Positions 52,901 to 61,149 of a stretch of DNA of 64,000 nt are shown one piece after another. The stretch's first letter is position 1, and each line of letters starts with the position of its first letter. This DNA is from Sulfurimonas sp. (GTDB lineage Bacteria > Campylobacterota > Campylobacteria > Campylobacterales > Sulfurimonadaceae). The stretch spans positions 1 through 64,000 of the forward strand of contig NZ_JALSKT010000085.1 of NCBI RefSeq assembly GCF_026988655.1. Reading direction: 5' to 3'. Both the position numbers and the translations under genes were made by a program. Under the pieces are notes generated by a model. It saw nothing but the letters and a program-made list of their open reading frames with translations, searched no databases and was not told where the DNA came from.

Positions 52901-55547
52901 TGAAGACAGTGCAATAACCATAGATGTTTTAGCAAACGACACGGATGCAGATGGAGATACCTTAAGTATCACAAAAATTGAAGGTCAAGATGTAAGTGAT
53001 GGTAAAGAAGCAACTATAAAAGACAGTGATGGTAACGAACTAGGAACTGCAAAACTTACAGATGATGGAAAAGTCTCTTTTACTCCAAGCGAACATCTCC
53101 AAGAGATGAATGATGGAGAGAATCAAGATGTAACATTTAGCTATACGGTGAGTGATGGTCAGGCAGAATCAACTGCGAATGTTACTGTTAATGTTACTGG
53201 AAGTACGGATAATTATGCTCCAGTTGCTGCAGATGATGCGCATACGTCATCTACTGAAACTGTATTTAGTGATAATTTTAATGATAATAATACTGATGGC
53301 TGGCAAGAGATAAGTTTTAATAATCGAGATACTGGGCATTGGGAAGCTGATAATGGTACTGTTGGTGAAAAAAGTAATTTCGCAGATGGTATCATCGCGC
53401 ATGATATGGGTGATAATGCTCATATGAGTGATTATAACATTACGGTTGATGTTGATGCAAATACTGGGAATACATACAACAATGATGTTGGGGTTACTTT
53501 TGGATACGAAGATGCACAAAATTATTATACTGTGCAATGGGTTGATTATTCTACTAGTTATGAAAATAATATGGCTAATACACATAAAGATTTTAACTTA
53601 GTTAAAGTAGAAGATGGGCATAAAACCATATTAGATACCATTGATAAAGCAGAGTTAGGTGATAAGTTTACTCTTTCTGTTGATGTTTCTCAGGATGGCG
53701 GTATAGTTGTAAGCGTAGATGGCGAAGAAAAACTTACAGCTCCAAATGAACACCCAGAAATAGGTACTTTTGGTTTAAATACTGGAGATAATGATGGTGG
53801 CGTTCACTATGATAATGTTGTCGTACAAAATACGAATGTAGCGAATAGTATTGAAATAGACGAAGATAGCTCCATAACAATAGATGTCCTAGCAAACGAT
53901 ACAGATGCAGATGGAGATGCTCTAAGTATCACACAAATCCAAGGTCAAGATGTAAGTGATGGACAAACTGTAAAAGTAACTGATGGGGATGAAATTTTAG
54001 GAACTGCAAGGGTAGTTGATGGCAAAGTAGAATTTACTCCAAGCCAACATCTTCAAGCAATGAATGATGGAGAGAATCAAGATGTAACATTTAGCTATAC
54101 AGTAAGTGATGGTCAGGCAGAGTCTACTGCAAATGTCACTCTTAATGTTACGGGAAATAATGATTATGTTCAAGTCGTAGATACAGAAGCTATGCAGGCA
54201 CAAGGTATTATACAAAATGATGATGGAACTTACTCAAAACCTATTTATGAAGAAACTGCAAAACTGACGAAAACTGAGACTATAGAAGTTGGAAAAGCTG
54301 AACATATTCATCTTGATGATGCTCCAGAACATGGTACTATTGAAATTAAAGACTCCAATGGTGAATGGCAAACTATGGAAGTTGGCAAAGAATATAAAGC
54401 TGACTCTGAAGTTCGTTTTACACCTGATGAGAGTGCTGTAGAGGCTACCAAAGATGTGAAAATTGGTACTTTTGGAGATAATGAGGGAACGAAACATTTT
54501 ACAGAACATGCAGATGTTAGTGACTGGGGTGAAGTTAGTAAAGATGGAAAAAGTGTCACATTTAATGAAGATGGAACAATAAACGAGAACTTCGTAAATG
54601 ATACAGTAGTAACAGGCGATACAGATGATGTAATTAGAGCAGGTTCAGGTGATGATACAATAAATATCACAGAGGGTGATTCCAGAGCAGAATATGAAGT
54701 AGTTCGAGGTGGTGATGGAAATGACACTGTTGTCTTGGACGGAAATAGAGCTGATTACACAGTAAATCATGAAGATAATAATGGAAGATTTACAGTTGAA
54801 AATATTGATACTCAAGAGATTCAATACATATATGATGATGTTGAAAACATTCAGTTTGCAGATACAACTGTATCAAATGTCGATTTAGTAGCAGGAAATT
54901 CTAAAAAAGATGAGTCAGTCAAAAATGATGAAAATCATGACAAAAAAGATGAGTCAGTCAAACAAGATGAATCTGACAAGAAAGATGAGTTAGTCAAAAA
55001 AGATGAATCTGACAAGAAAGATGAATCTGACAAAAAAGATGAGTCAGTCAAACAAGATGAGTCAGTCAAAAATGATGAAAATCATGACAAAAAAGATGAA
55101 GAGCATGAGAAAGGAGATGATAGACAACATGATGATGAAGATAAAGGTCACCATGGCATAGAATCTGATAACGATGATGATAGCCACAATAATATAGATG
55201 ATTCTGATTCACTTATTGGATCTGATAATCATATGAATATAGATTTAGGAGCTTTCCTTAATGATAATAGTGCACACTCTGATATAAAAAATCTCAATGG
55301 AACTGATAATGAACATACAAATATTAATCTCGAAGATGTTGTAACTATTACTGATGATGATATTTTAAGACTTGAAAATGAGAACACAGAAGAAGAAGAC
55401 AATACAGAAGGAAAAGACACTGAATTTATTTTAGGTAATCATAAAACAACTGATGAAATGACTAGTGAAACACATGATGTATATACAAATGAGGATCAAA
55501 CAGTAATATTAGAGGTAAATACAGAAATAAACGTTGATCAAAGTTGA
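49911..55547 (+). CDS. Giant secreted adhesin: LapA-type N-terminal retention module, Ala-rich repeats, Ig/cadherin-like and LamG-like domains, short RTX region, highly charged tail; T1SS substrate
   Basis: VIGTVSSIDGTFYVKAADGSLRELSEGDKIHEGEVVVGAD...LILAMADGTDLILLGNNQ; repeated DEDSAITIDVLANDTDADGDTLSITKIEGQDVSDGK; AGSGDDTINI, GGDGNDTVVL; convergent T1SS operon. Confidence 0.88.
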   Translation: MSKVIGTVSSIDGTFYVKAADGSLRELSEGDKIHEGEVVVGADSNTPRDSLILAMADGTDLILLGNNQQLFDASLAPDIFAEDEVVSNIDSIETLVNDDAFNEDNIETSYGNDTKSVSTLDAATEFDTINTHTETLNTTLRNIEQDTSTVATAIGSENIILDVNREHLLSELSIVQKNVADLTEAANTAAQTATDAAQAADQAATTAATNPTPANLAAAEDAQATATEAATAATNAANTLDAAINTLSVAADAANETVDTRDASQAVEAATTAATTATDAADNSETRIDSVIATDIQNVADLTEAANTAAQTANDAATAADQAAQTAQENPTEENLALAQSAQVAADSAAVNATNAASTLSAAIETTSAAADAAGESVNFDDAKDAVTLATNASATATESGTAVNNRISNVSDSDTTANAVDENVADGTYTGVTLSATDVDGDAITYSLPDDVPFRVEDDGRVVVDGNNAIDFEAQDSYTFTATATSADGTSSTQEVSVSVHDIVENVAPVAADDTTTATIEIHSSGYDDASFRTENRGVTIDGEHVGGNYRGITVTVLDEDNSLVSTQTFDTYGDASASTNLVDAISNLDNVEDASKVIITTSDEWTRQLSDDAKDALVSIGADREVLDSADFRSSFLLESEHEGDSWSVKDQEYAPRYDDNGLSTTLGSLETDEDSAITIDVLANDTDADGDTLSITKIEGQDVSDGKEATIKDSDGNELGTAKLTDDGKVSFTPSEHLQEMNDGENQDVTFSYTVSDGQAESTANVTVNVTGSTDNYAPEASDDVTSAIKVNSTGTDGALVLDSRGDNPDLLGGATSVDLTISLTGEADQGQASVFSYASEGNTGNEFLVFSDGNNVKLYIDGANVNTGITSNELFDDEQHEFSVSWDSATGEAKFYLDGNLEGTQTIGQGHTIDSDGVLMLGQEQDSVGGGLDTNQIFQGEYQDVAISVDGSPVAHWDMNGVASDGSIKDSVGNFDLTTTGDVTAAGQNITTDEDSAITIDVLANDTDADGDTLSITKIEGQDVSDGKEATIKDSDGNELGTAKLTDDGKVSFTPSEHLQEMNDGENQDVTFSYTVSDGQAESTANVTVNVTGSTDNYAPVAADDAHTSSTETVFSDNFNDNNTDGWQEISFNNRDTGHWEADNGTVGEKSNFADGIIAHDMGDNAHMSDYNITVDVDANTGNTYNNDVGVTFGYEDAQNYYTVQWVDYSTSYENNMANTHKDFNLVKVEDGHKTILDTIDKAELGDKFTLSVDVSQDGGIVVSVDGEEKLTAPNEHPEIGTFGLNTGDNDGGVHYDNVVVQNTNVANSIEIDEDSSITIDVLANDTDADGDALSITQIQGQDVSDGQTVKVTDGDEILGTARVVDGKVEFTPSQHLQAMNDGENQDVTFSYTVSDGQAESTANVTLNVTGNNDYVQVVDTEAMQAQGIIQNDDGTYSKPIYEETAKLTKTETIEVGKAEHIHLDDAPEHGTIEIKDSNGEWQTMEVGKEYKADSEVRFTPDESAVEATKDVKIGTFGDNEGTKHFTEHADVSDWGEVSKDGKSVTFNEDGTINENFVNDTVVTGDTDDVIRAGSGDDTINITEGDSRAEYEVVRGGDGNDTVVLDGNRADYTVNHEDNNGRFTVENIDTQEIQYIYDDVENIQFADTTVSNVDLVAGNSKKDESVKNDENHDKKDESVKQDESDKKDELVKKDESDKKDESDKKDESVKQDESVKNDENHDKKDEEHEKGDDRQHDDEDKGHHGIESDNDDDSHNNIDDSDSLIGSDNHMNIDLGAFLNDNSAHSDIKNLNGTDNEHTNINLEDVVTITDDDILRLENENTEEEDNTEGKDTEFILGNHKTTDEMTSETHDVYTNEDQTVILEVNTEINVDQS
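50441..51160 (+). repeat. Two tandem 360-bp (120-aa) Ala/Thr-rich repeats in the adhesin
   Basis: Units begin AAACGTAGC(A/C)GACCTAACAGAGGCAGCAAACACTGCAGCCCAAACAGC at 50441 and 50801. Confidence 0.85.
51978..52255 (+). repeat. 278-bp segment identical to 52944-53221 (Ig-like domain repeat)
   Basis: Base-by-base reading shows identity at offset 966. Confidence 0.9.
52944..53221 (+). repeat. Second copy of the 278-bp identical repeat; a third, diverged copy at about 53890-54160
   Basis: Base-by-base reading. Confidence 0.9.
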
Positions 55548-55568
55548 TAGAGTTTTTTTAGCTCTATC
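55546..55568. terminator. Bidirectional terminator between adhesin and convergent regulator
   Basis: GATAGAG-TTTTTTTAG-CTCTATC. Confidence 0.7.
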
Positions 55569-56190
55569 TTAAAAGTAAAATAAGAGAAACTCTATCATTA
55601 ACGTGAAGTTTTGAAAAGACAGAACCTATGTGGGCTTTTACGGTTCTTGGAGTGATGTGAAGCTCATTGGCTATAGCATCGTTTGTCAGACCCTGAAGCA
55701 CAGCATAAACTACTTCTTGTTCTTTAGCTGTTAGTCTGCGTTGTATCAAACTTTGTGCTTCTTGAGAGATGTTTTGTTGGCGTAGATTCTTTGTGAGGGC
55801 TAGTGTCAGCTCGGGGTAGGTCCATACTTTATCATCTTCAACTGCTTCTATCATTTGTTCATAATGCATTTTTAACATTCTGGAATTTCCATAGGCTTTT
55901 ACACCTTTAGATATAAGCATTTTTCCTGTAATAATTTCAGGAACTCTCTCTAAAACTATTACTCTTTGTGGCAACAAGTTTGCAGCTATCATTTTGTTGA
56001 TACTGTGTGATACAGTGTCATAATCCGCCACTATGATATATTTATCTAGTTCTTTTACTGCGTTTAGAAGTGCATCACACTCATCAAAATCTAAAGTATT
56101 GTCAAGCCCATGACGCATTTTCCATTCACTTATCATATCCATATCTGTACTTAAAAATATAGTTTGCATCTTATCTCTCCGAAAAGACAT
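55564..56190 (-). CDS. LuxR-family transcriptional regulator
   Basis: LTAKEQEVVYAVLQGLTNDAIANELHITPRTVKAHIGSVFSKLHVNDR. Confidence 0.88.
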   Translation of the reverse strand: MSFRRDKMQTIFLSTDMDMISEWKMRHGLDNTLDFDECDALLNAVKELDKYIIVADYDTVSHSINKMIAANLLPQRVIVLERVPEIITGKMLISKGVKAYGNSRMLKMHYEQMIEAVEDDKVWTYPELTLALTKNLRQQNISQEAQSLIQRRLTAKEQEVVYAVLQGLTNDAIANELHITPRTVKAHIGSVFSKLHVNDRVSLILLLR

Positions 56191-57508
56191 ACTGTTTTGA
56201 TTTGAGTATAGGTTTTAGGATGTATTGCATTACCGTTTTCTTCCCTGTTACTATGTCAGCACTTGCAGTCATTCCAGGAATGATTTTGAGTGGGTGTGTA
56301 TCTGAACCAAGATGGTTTTTTTGGGTTGCGACATGAATAATGTAGTAAGTACTGTCTTTTTTATCTGTTATGGTATCTGGAGATATATCAACTACCTTCC
56401 CTTTAAGCCCACCATGAATAGCAAAGTCATAAGCCGATATCTTTATCATAGCTTCCGCCCCAGGATGAATAAAAGCAATATCGCTTGGTTTGATTTTTAT
56501 CTCAACATACAGCTTTTTACTCGTAGGTACGATCTCAACTAAGTCTTGTCCTGGTTTTACAACCCCACCGACGGTATTGACAAAAAGTTTTTGAACGATT
56601 CCCTCGACTGGTGACTTGACTACAGTTCGGTTGACTTGGTCTGTGTAAGCAATCTGCTGCGTTTGAATTCTTGAGAGTTCTGCTGTTACTTTATTCAACT
56701 CTTTTTTTGCTTTATTGATGAACTCTTGTTTGGATTCTATACGTTTGCTTCTGTACTCTTGTATAGCAGACTGTAGTCTTGGGAGTGATAGCTTGGCAGC
56801 TTCGATGTCATTTTCGATGCCATTGGCTTCGCGTTTTAGTTTGAGAAAATCTACTTTTGATTTTACACCTTCACGTACCATAGGAGCAGTCATAGCTATC
56901 TCTTCTGTAACATATTCTAATGATTTTTCAAGAGATTTGATCTTAGCTTTTGCCTCTTTAAGCTCTTGTTTTCTTTGCTCTATTTGGTTGACTATAGCAT
57001 TGTCTTTTGCCAAGATTTCTATCTTGTCAGATTCATACAGCTGTTTTGCTAACTTCATTTGTCTCTTTAGCTCTTCATCTTGTGTTTTTATCTCTTTAAA
57101 GTTGAAGTTATTTGCTTCTGCAGAGAGTCTAGCCTTTTTAGCGAAAAGCTCAGCATATTTCATTTGGTTTGTTTCGCTACTTGAGAGTGATTTTGCATTG
57201 TTTATTTTTAGAAGTACTTGTCCTTTTTTAACAGCTTCTCCCTCTCTGACTAAGATTGATTCAACGATTCCCCCTTCAAGATTTTGTATAACTTGGTTTT
57301 GACCATAAGGCACTACTTTACCATTGCCTCTTGTTACTTCATCTATCTCGGCAAAAGAAGCCCATATGATTGCTACTAAAAGTGTAAAGAGCCATATCTT
57401 AAGAACAATGCTCATACGTGAAGGTGACTGTTGCAACAGCGCAGCGCTCATTGAATTCATAAACTCATAATCTTTTTCATCGAATTTTGCAGGTTTATTT
57501 TTTGCCAT
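56171..57508 (-). CDS. HlyD/LapC-type T1SS periplasmic adaptor
   Basis: GNGKVVPYGQNQVIQNLEGGIVESILVREGEAVKKGQVLLKI; VKSPVEGIVQKL; likely start MAKNKPAKF at 57508. Confidence 0.92.
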   Translation of the reverse strand: MAKNKPAKFDEKDYEFMNSMSAALLQQSPSRMSIVLKIWLFTLLVAIIWASFAEIDEVTRGNGKVVPYGQNQVIQNLEGGIVESILVREGEAVKKGQVLLKINNAKSLSSSETNQMKYAELFAKKARLSAEANNFNFKEIKTQDEELKRQMKLAKQLYESDKIEILAKDNAIVNQIEQRKQELKEAKAKIKSLEKSLEYVTEEIAMTAPMVREGVKSKVDFLKLKREANGIENDIEAAKLSLPRLQSAIQEYRSKRIESKQEFINKAKKELNKVTAELSRIQTQQIAYTDQVNRTVVKSPVEGIVQKLFVNTVGGVVKPGQDLVEIVPTSKKLYVEIKIKPSDIAFIHPGAEAMIKISAYDFAIHGGLKGKVVDISPDTITDKKDSTYYIIHVATQKNHLGSDTHPLKIIPGMTASADIVTGKKTVMQYILKPILKSKQYVFSER

Positions 57509-59666
57509 TTTCGTTACCTCCAGCTTGAAGTTTGAGTATGGCTTCTTCTTTAGGTGCATCAATGATGATTTTTCCTTCATTTATGACCATAACTCTATCT
57601 GCTATTTTTAAAAGATTCATTTTTTGAGTAACTAAGATGAAAGTTTTATTTTTTAAGTATGTTTCAAGATTTGAGAGAAGTTTCGTTTCAGTGACCTGAT
57701 CCATCGAGCTACTCGGCTCATCCATCATAACAACAGGTGTTTCAAGAAGAAGTGCGCGTGCGATACCTATACTCTGTTTTTGTCCTCCTGACATTCCTTG
57801 TCCTCTTTCACCTACTGGCATTTCATAGCCTTTAGGATGCTTTTTGATAAATTCGGATGCTGTACTTATTTGTGCAGCTCGTATCATTGCACCATCTGTT
57901 GCATGAGAAGCTCTAAAAGTGATGTTCTCTTTTACTGTTCCACGGAAAAGTAAAATGTCTTGAGAAACATAACTCATGTGTCTTCTGAGGTCTGCAGGGT
58001 CTATCTGGTTGATGTCAATGCCATCCACGAGAATTTGTCCGGCATCTGGTTCATACAAGCCTAAGATGAGTTTTTGAATAGTACTTTTTCCAGAACCAAT
58101 ACGACCAATAATAGCGACATGTTCCCCATGACGAATAGTAAAAGAGACGTTTTTAAGAGCAGGGACATCAGAACCTGGGTAAGTAAAAGTAACATCTACA
58201 AATTCTATTTGACCATCAAATTTTGGTGCTTCAACAAAATGTTTTCCTAGAGGTTTTTCGCTTGGTTGCTCTATGATGTTGTTGATAGTCTCAAAAGATG
58301 CTTTAGCATCTTCGTAGTTTGTTATAAGTGAGGCTATCTGTCCCATAGGCGCTAAAGTTCTTCCTGTTAAGATGACTATGGCGATAAGTCCCCCCATAGA
58401 TAGCTCAAAACTTTGTATCTTATAAACACCAAATACGATAATGACAACAGTGTTCAACTGGATAAGCAACTGTGTAATAGTTGGAATAGAAGCAGAAAGC
58501 ATACGAGAGTTAAAACTTTTATTTGCAATTTCTCCTGTGGATTCTTCCCATTTCCATTGAATTTGATTGAGAACACCTAATGTTTTTAAGGTCTCTATAT
58601 TGCTTAATGTTTCAATGAGGATAGAACTTTTGTTCGCACTTGCTTGATGTGTTGACTCTATACTTGCACGAAGAGGTTTTTTGATAAAAAATGAGTAACC
58701 GATAATGAAGAGCATCGTAAGCATAGGAAAGATAACGATAGAGCCACCTATGTAGCCGATAACAGCTAAAAATATCACAGCAAAAGGCAGGTCAATCAAA
58801 GCAGCCATGGTAGCATTGGTTAAAAATCCTCTGATATTGTCAAAATCTTTAATATTACTTGCAAAAGAACCAACTGAAGCTGGAATATTTGCCATCTTCA
58901 GTGATAAAACTTTTTCAAAAATTATGGAAGACATGATGACATCACTCTTTTTTGCAGCCGTTTCAAGTAGATAGTTTCGCGAAAATTTAGCAAAACTATC
59001 TATAAGATAGACTATAACGACTCCAATAGCAAAAACCCAAAGTGTTTCTATGGCATTGTTTGGGATAACTCTATCATAAACATTCATGGTAAAAAGTGGC
59101 GTTGCAATAACAAACAAGTTTATAAGTAAAGAGGCAAAAAGAACATCTTTATAGATACCTGCTGAGAGCTTAATGGTACTCCAAAACCAATGTTTTTGTT
59201 TTAAATTTAATGTTTTTTTCGTATCATCTGCATATTCGTAAGCTTTTTTTATCATAAAGCCATAGCCAATATACTCATCTTCAAGATCTTCTAAATCAAC
59301 CCACTGCTCAATCGCTTCTTCTGCAGGCATAATGATTTTGACCTGTTTTTTATCTTCACTAAATCTGTCTAAAATACAAGAGTTCTGATTTGACAAAAGT
59401 ATAATCATTGGAAGTTGCAGGGGTGATATTTGTGAGAGTGGACGATGAATAAGTGATGATTTTAATCCAGCACGAGATGCTGCACGAGAGAACAAACCTT
59501 TTGAATTTTTAATAGAAAAAAGTTCGGGAGCTTCATTACCTGGTTCAATTGGTAAACCATCAACTAGGGCTTCAGGAGAAAAAGGTTTATGGTAAAGCTT
59601 TGTAAACAAGACTAAGGAGTCCAAAAGTGAATCCATTCTAACATTTTCAACATTTTCTAAAAACAT
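57495..59666 (-). CDS. Type I secretion system permease/ATPase (LapB-like)
   Basis: Degenerate C39-like N-terminus, ABC TM domain, IIGRIGSGKSTIQKLILGLYEPD, MSGGQKQSIGIARALL. Confidence 0.95.
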   Translation of the reverse strand: MFLENVENVRMDSLLDSLVLFTKLYHKPFSPEALVDGLPIEPGNEAPELFSIKNSKGLFSRAASRAGLKSSLIHRPLSQISPLQLPMIILLSNQNSCILDRFSEDKKQVKIIMPAEEAIEQWVDLEDLEDEYIGYGFMIKKAYEYADDTKKTLNLKQKHWFWSTIKLSAGIYKDVLFASLLINLFVIATPLFTMNVYDRVIPNNAIETLWVFAIGVVIVYLIDSFAKFSRNYLLETAAKKSDVIMSSIIFEKVLSLKMANIPASVGSFASNIKDFDNIRGFLTNATMAALIDLPFAVIFLAVIGYIGGSIVIFPMLTMLFIIGYSFFIKKPLRASIESTHQASANKSSILIETLSNIETLKTLGVLNQIQWKWEESTGEIANKSFNSRMLSASIPTITQLLIQLNTVVIIVFGVYKIQSFELSMGGLIAIVILTGRTLAPMGQIASLITNYEDAKASFETINNIIEQPSEKPLGKHFVEAPKFDGQIEFVDVTFTYPGSDVPALKNVSFTIRHGEHVAIIGRIGSGKSTIQKLILGLYEPDAGQILVDGIDINQIDPADLRRHMSYVSQDILLFRGTVKENITFRASHATDGAMIRAAQISTASEFIKKHPKGYEMPVGERGQGMSGGQKQSIGIARALLLETPVVMMDEPSSSMDQVTETKLLSNLETYLKNKTFILVTQKMNLLKIADRVMVINEGKIIIDAPKEEAILKLQAGGNENGKK

Positions 59667-61022
59667 TTACTTACTTCCTTTTGTTGTTGTAGCTTGTTTG
59701 ATGACTTTCAATCCTACTTTTGCATATACATTAGCATCATCTTGCATTAAAGTATTTACTAAAATTCCCATCGTGTCTAGGATTTTATACTTAGATGAGA
59801 GGATGCTGTACTTTGCCGTAATGATCTGTTCTTGCGAGCGAATCAGGTCATTTTGCGTTGAAAGTAAGTCGAGCAGTGAACGACGACCAAGAGAATATTC
59901 TTTATTGTATAAATCAAGTGTTTGAATTGAAAATTTGTTATATTCTTGTAAGTGCATCAATTGCTCTTGTACTTTTTCATTGGATGCCCATGCTAAGCTC
60001 AGTGTCTCGATAATTTGTCTTTTTGCATTGTTTTTATTTTGTGCTTCTTGTTGCACTTGATAAAAACTTTTTGCTATGGCTGACTTGTCAGAAAAACCAT
60101 TAAAGATATTGTAAGAGAGATAAGCCATCGCACGAAACGCATCATTGTTACCTTCTATGCCACTGAGGTTTTTATTCATAGATTGTGAGATTTCTATATC
60201 TATTCTAGGATAGTAATATGATTTTTTCTCTTTATTTGTCGCTTGGGCAAGTTTGATATTGAGTTCACTGACTAAAAGGGAAGGGTTGTTTTGTAAAGCA
60301 AACTCAAGTGCATCCTTTTTTGATTTGGGGATTTTGACATTCATATCAGGCTTTGTCATTTTTGTATGATCAAGTGTATGACCTAAAAGTTTTTGCAATG
60401 CAAAAGACTTTTCTAAAATAGTATTTTCTTGCACAACAAGGTTAGCTTTTGCAAGGGCTAGTGATGATTCTATCTTACTGACTTCAGAAAGAGTTGTAAG
60501 ACCTGATTTGTAAATCTTTCGTACTTTGCTCAGTATATCTTCATCTATTTGTACATTTTTTTGTGCTGTTTTTAAAAGTTCTTCATTTTTTAATACTTCA
60601 AGGTAAGCATTAGCAACCTCGTAAGTAGTGTTATTCACTTTTTCTACGTAACTATAGGCTGCAGCTAGAGTTCTGTACTCTTGTTCTTCGAGTTGGTAGG
60701 TCGTAGAGAAACCATCAAAGAGGTTTTGTGTAAGTTTGAGGGAGTTTTGATATACAGTAAAATTATATGTTTGATCATCTGTTCCACCAGCTTGATTACT
60801 GCGTTTGGTTCTCTCATACCCAGCACCAAGATTTAAGTCTAGTTTAGGGTAGTAGCCAGATTTCGCACTTTGAATATCTTGCTTTGTTGCTTGAAAATTG
60901 TTTAGTCTTTCTAATACAATAGGATTTGTTGACAATGCTTCACTAATGGTACTTTTTATATCTTGGGCTTGCAAAGATACTAACAGTGAAAGGGTTAAAA
61001 ATATATTTCTTTTCATTCTCAC
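59667..61022 (-). CDS. TolC-family outer-membrane efflux/secretion protein
   Basis: Signal peptide, SGYYPKLDLNLGAGYE, two OEP repeats. Confidence 0.93.
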   Translation of the reverse strand: MRMKRNIFLTLSLLVSLQAQDIKSTISEALSTNPIVLERLNNFQATKQDIQSAKSGYYPKLDLNLGAGYERTKRSNQAGGTDDQTYNFTVYQNSLKLTQNLFDGFSTTYQLEEQEYRTLAAAYSYVEKVNNTTYEVANAYLEVLKNEELLKTAQKNVQIDEDILSKVRKIYKSGLTTLSEVSKIESSLALAKANLVVQENTILEKSFALQKLLGHTLDHTKMTKPDMNVKIPKSKKDALEFALQNNPSLLVSELNIKLAQATNKEKKSYYYPRIDIEISQSMNKNLSGIEGNNDAFRAMAYLSYNIFNGFSDKSAIAKSFYQVQQEAQNKNNAKRQIIETLSLAWASNEKVQEQLMHLQEYNKFSIQTLDLYNKEYSLGRRSLLDLLSTQNDLIRSQEQIITAKYSILSSKYKILDTMGILVNTLMQDDANVYAKVGLKVIKQATTTKGSK

Positions 61023-61149
61023 TCACTTTTTACTTATTTAATAGACAACGATTATATCACGTTCATATTGCAAATACAATACAAATAAGTGACTTATGTT
61101 ATAATAATAGTAAATTAATCATCAAATTTAAACTGGAAATCAAAACTAT

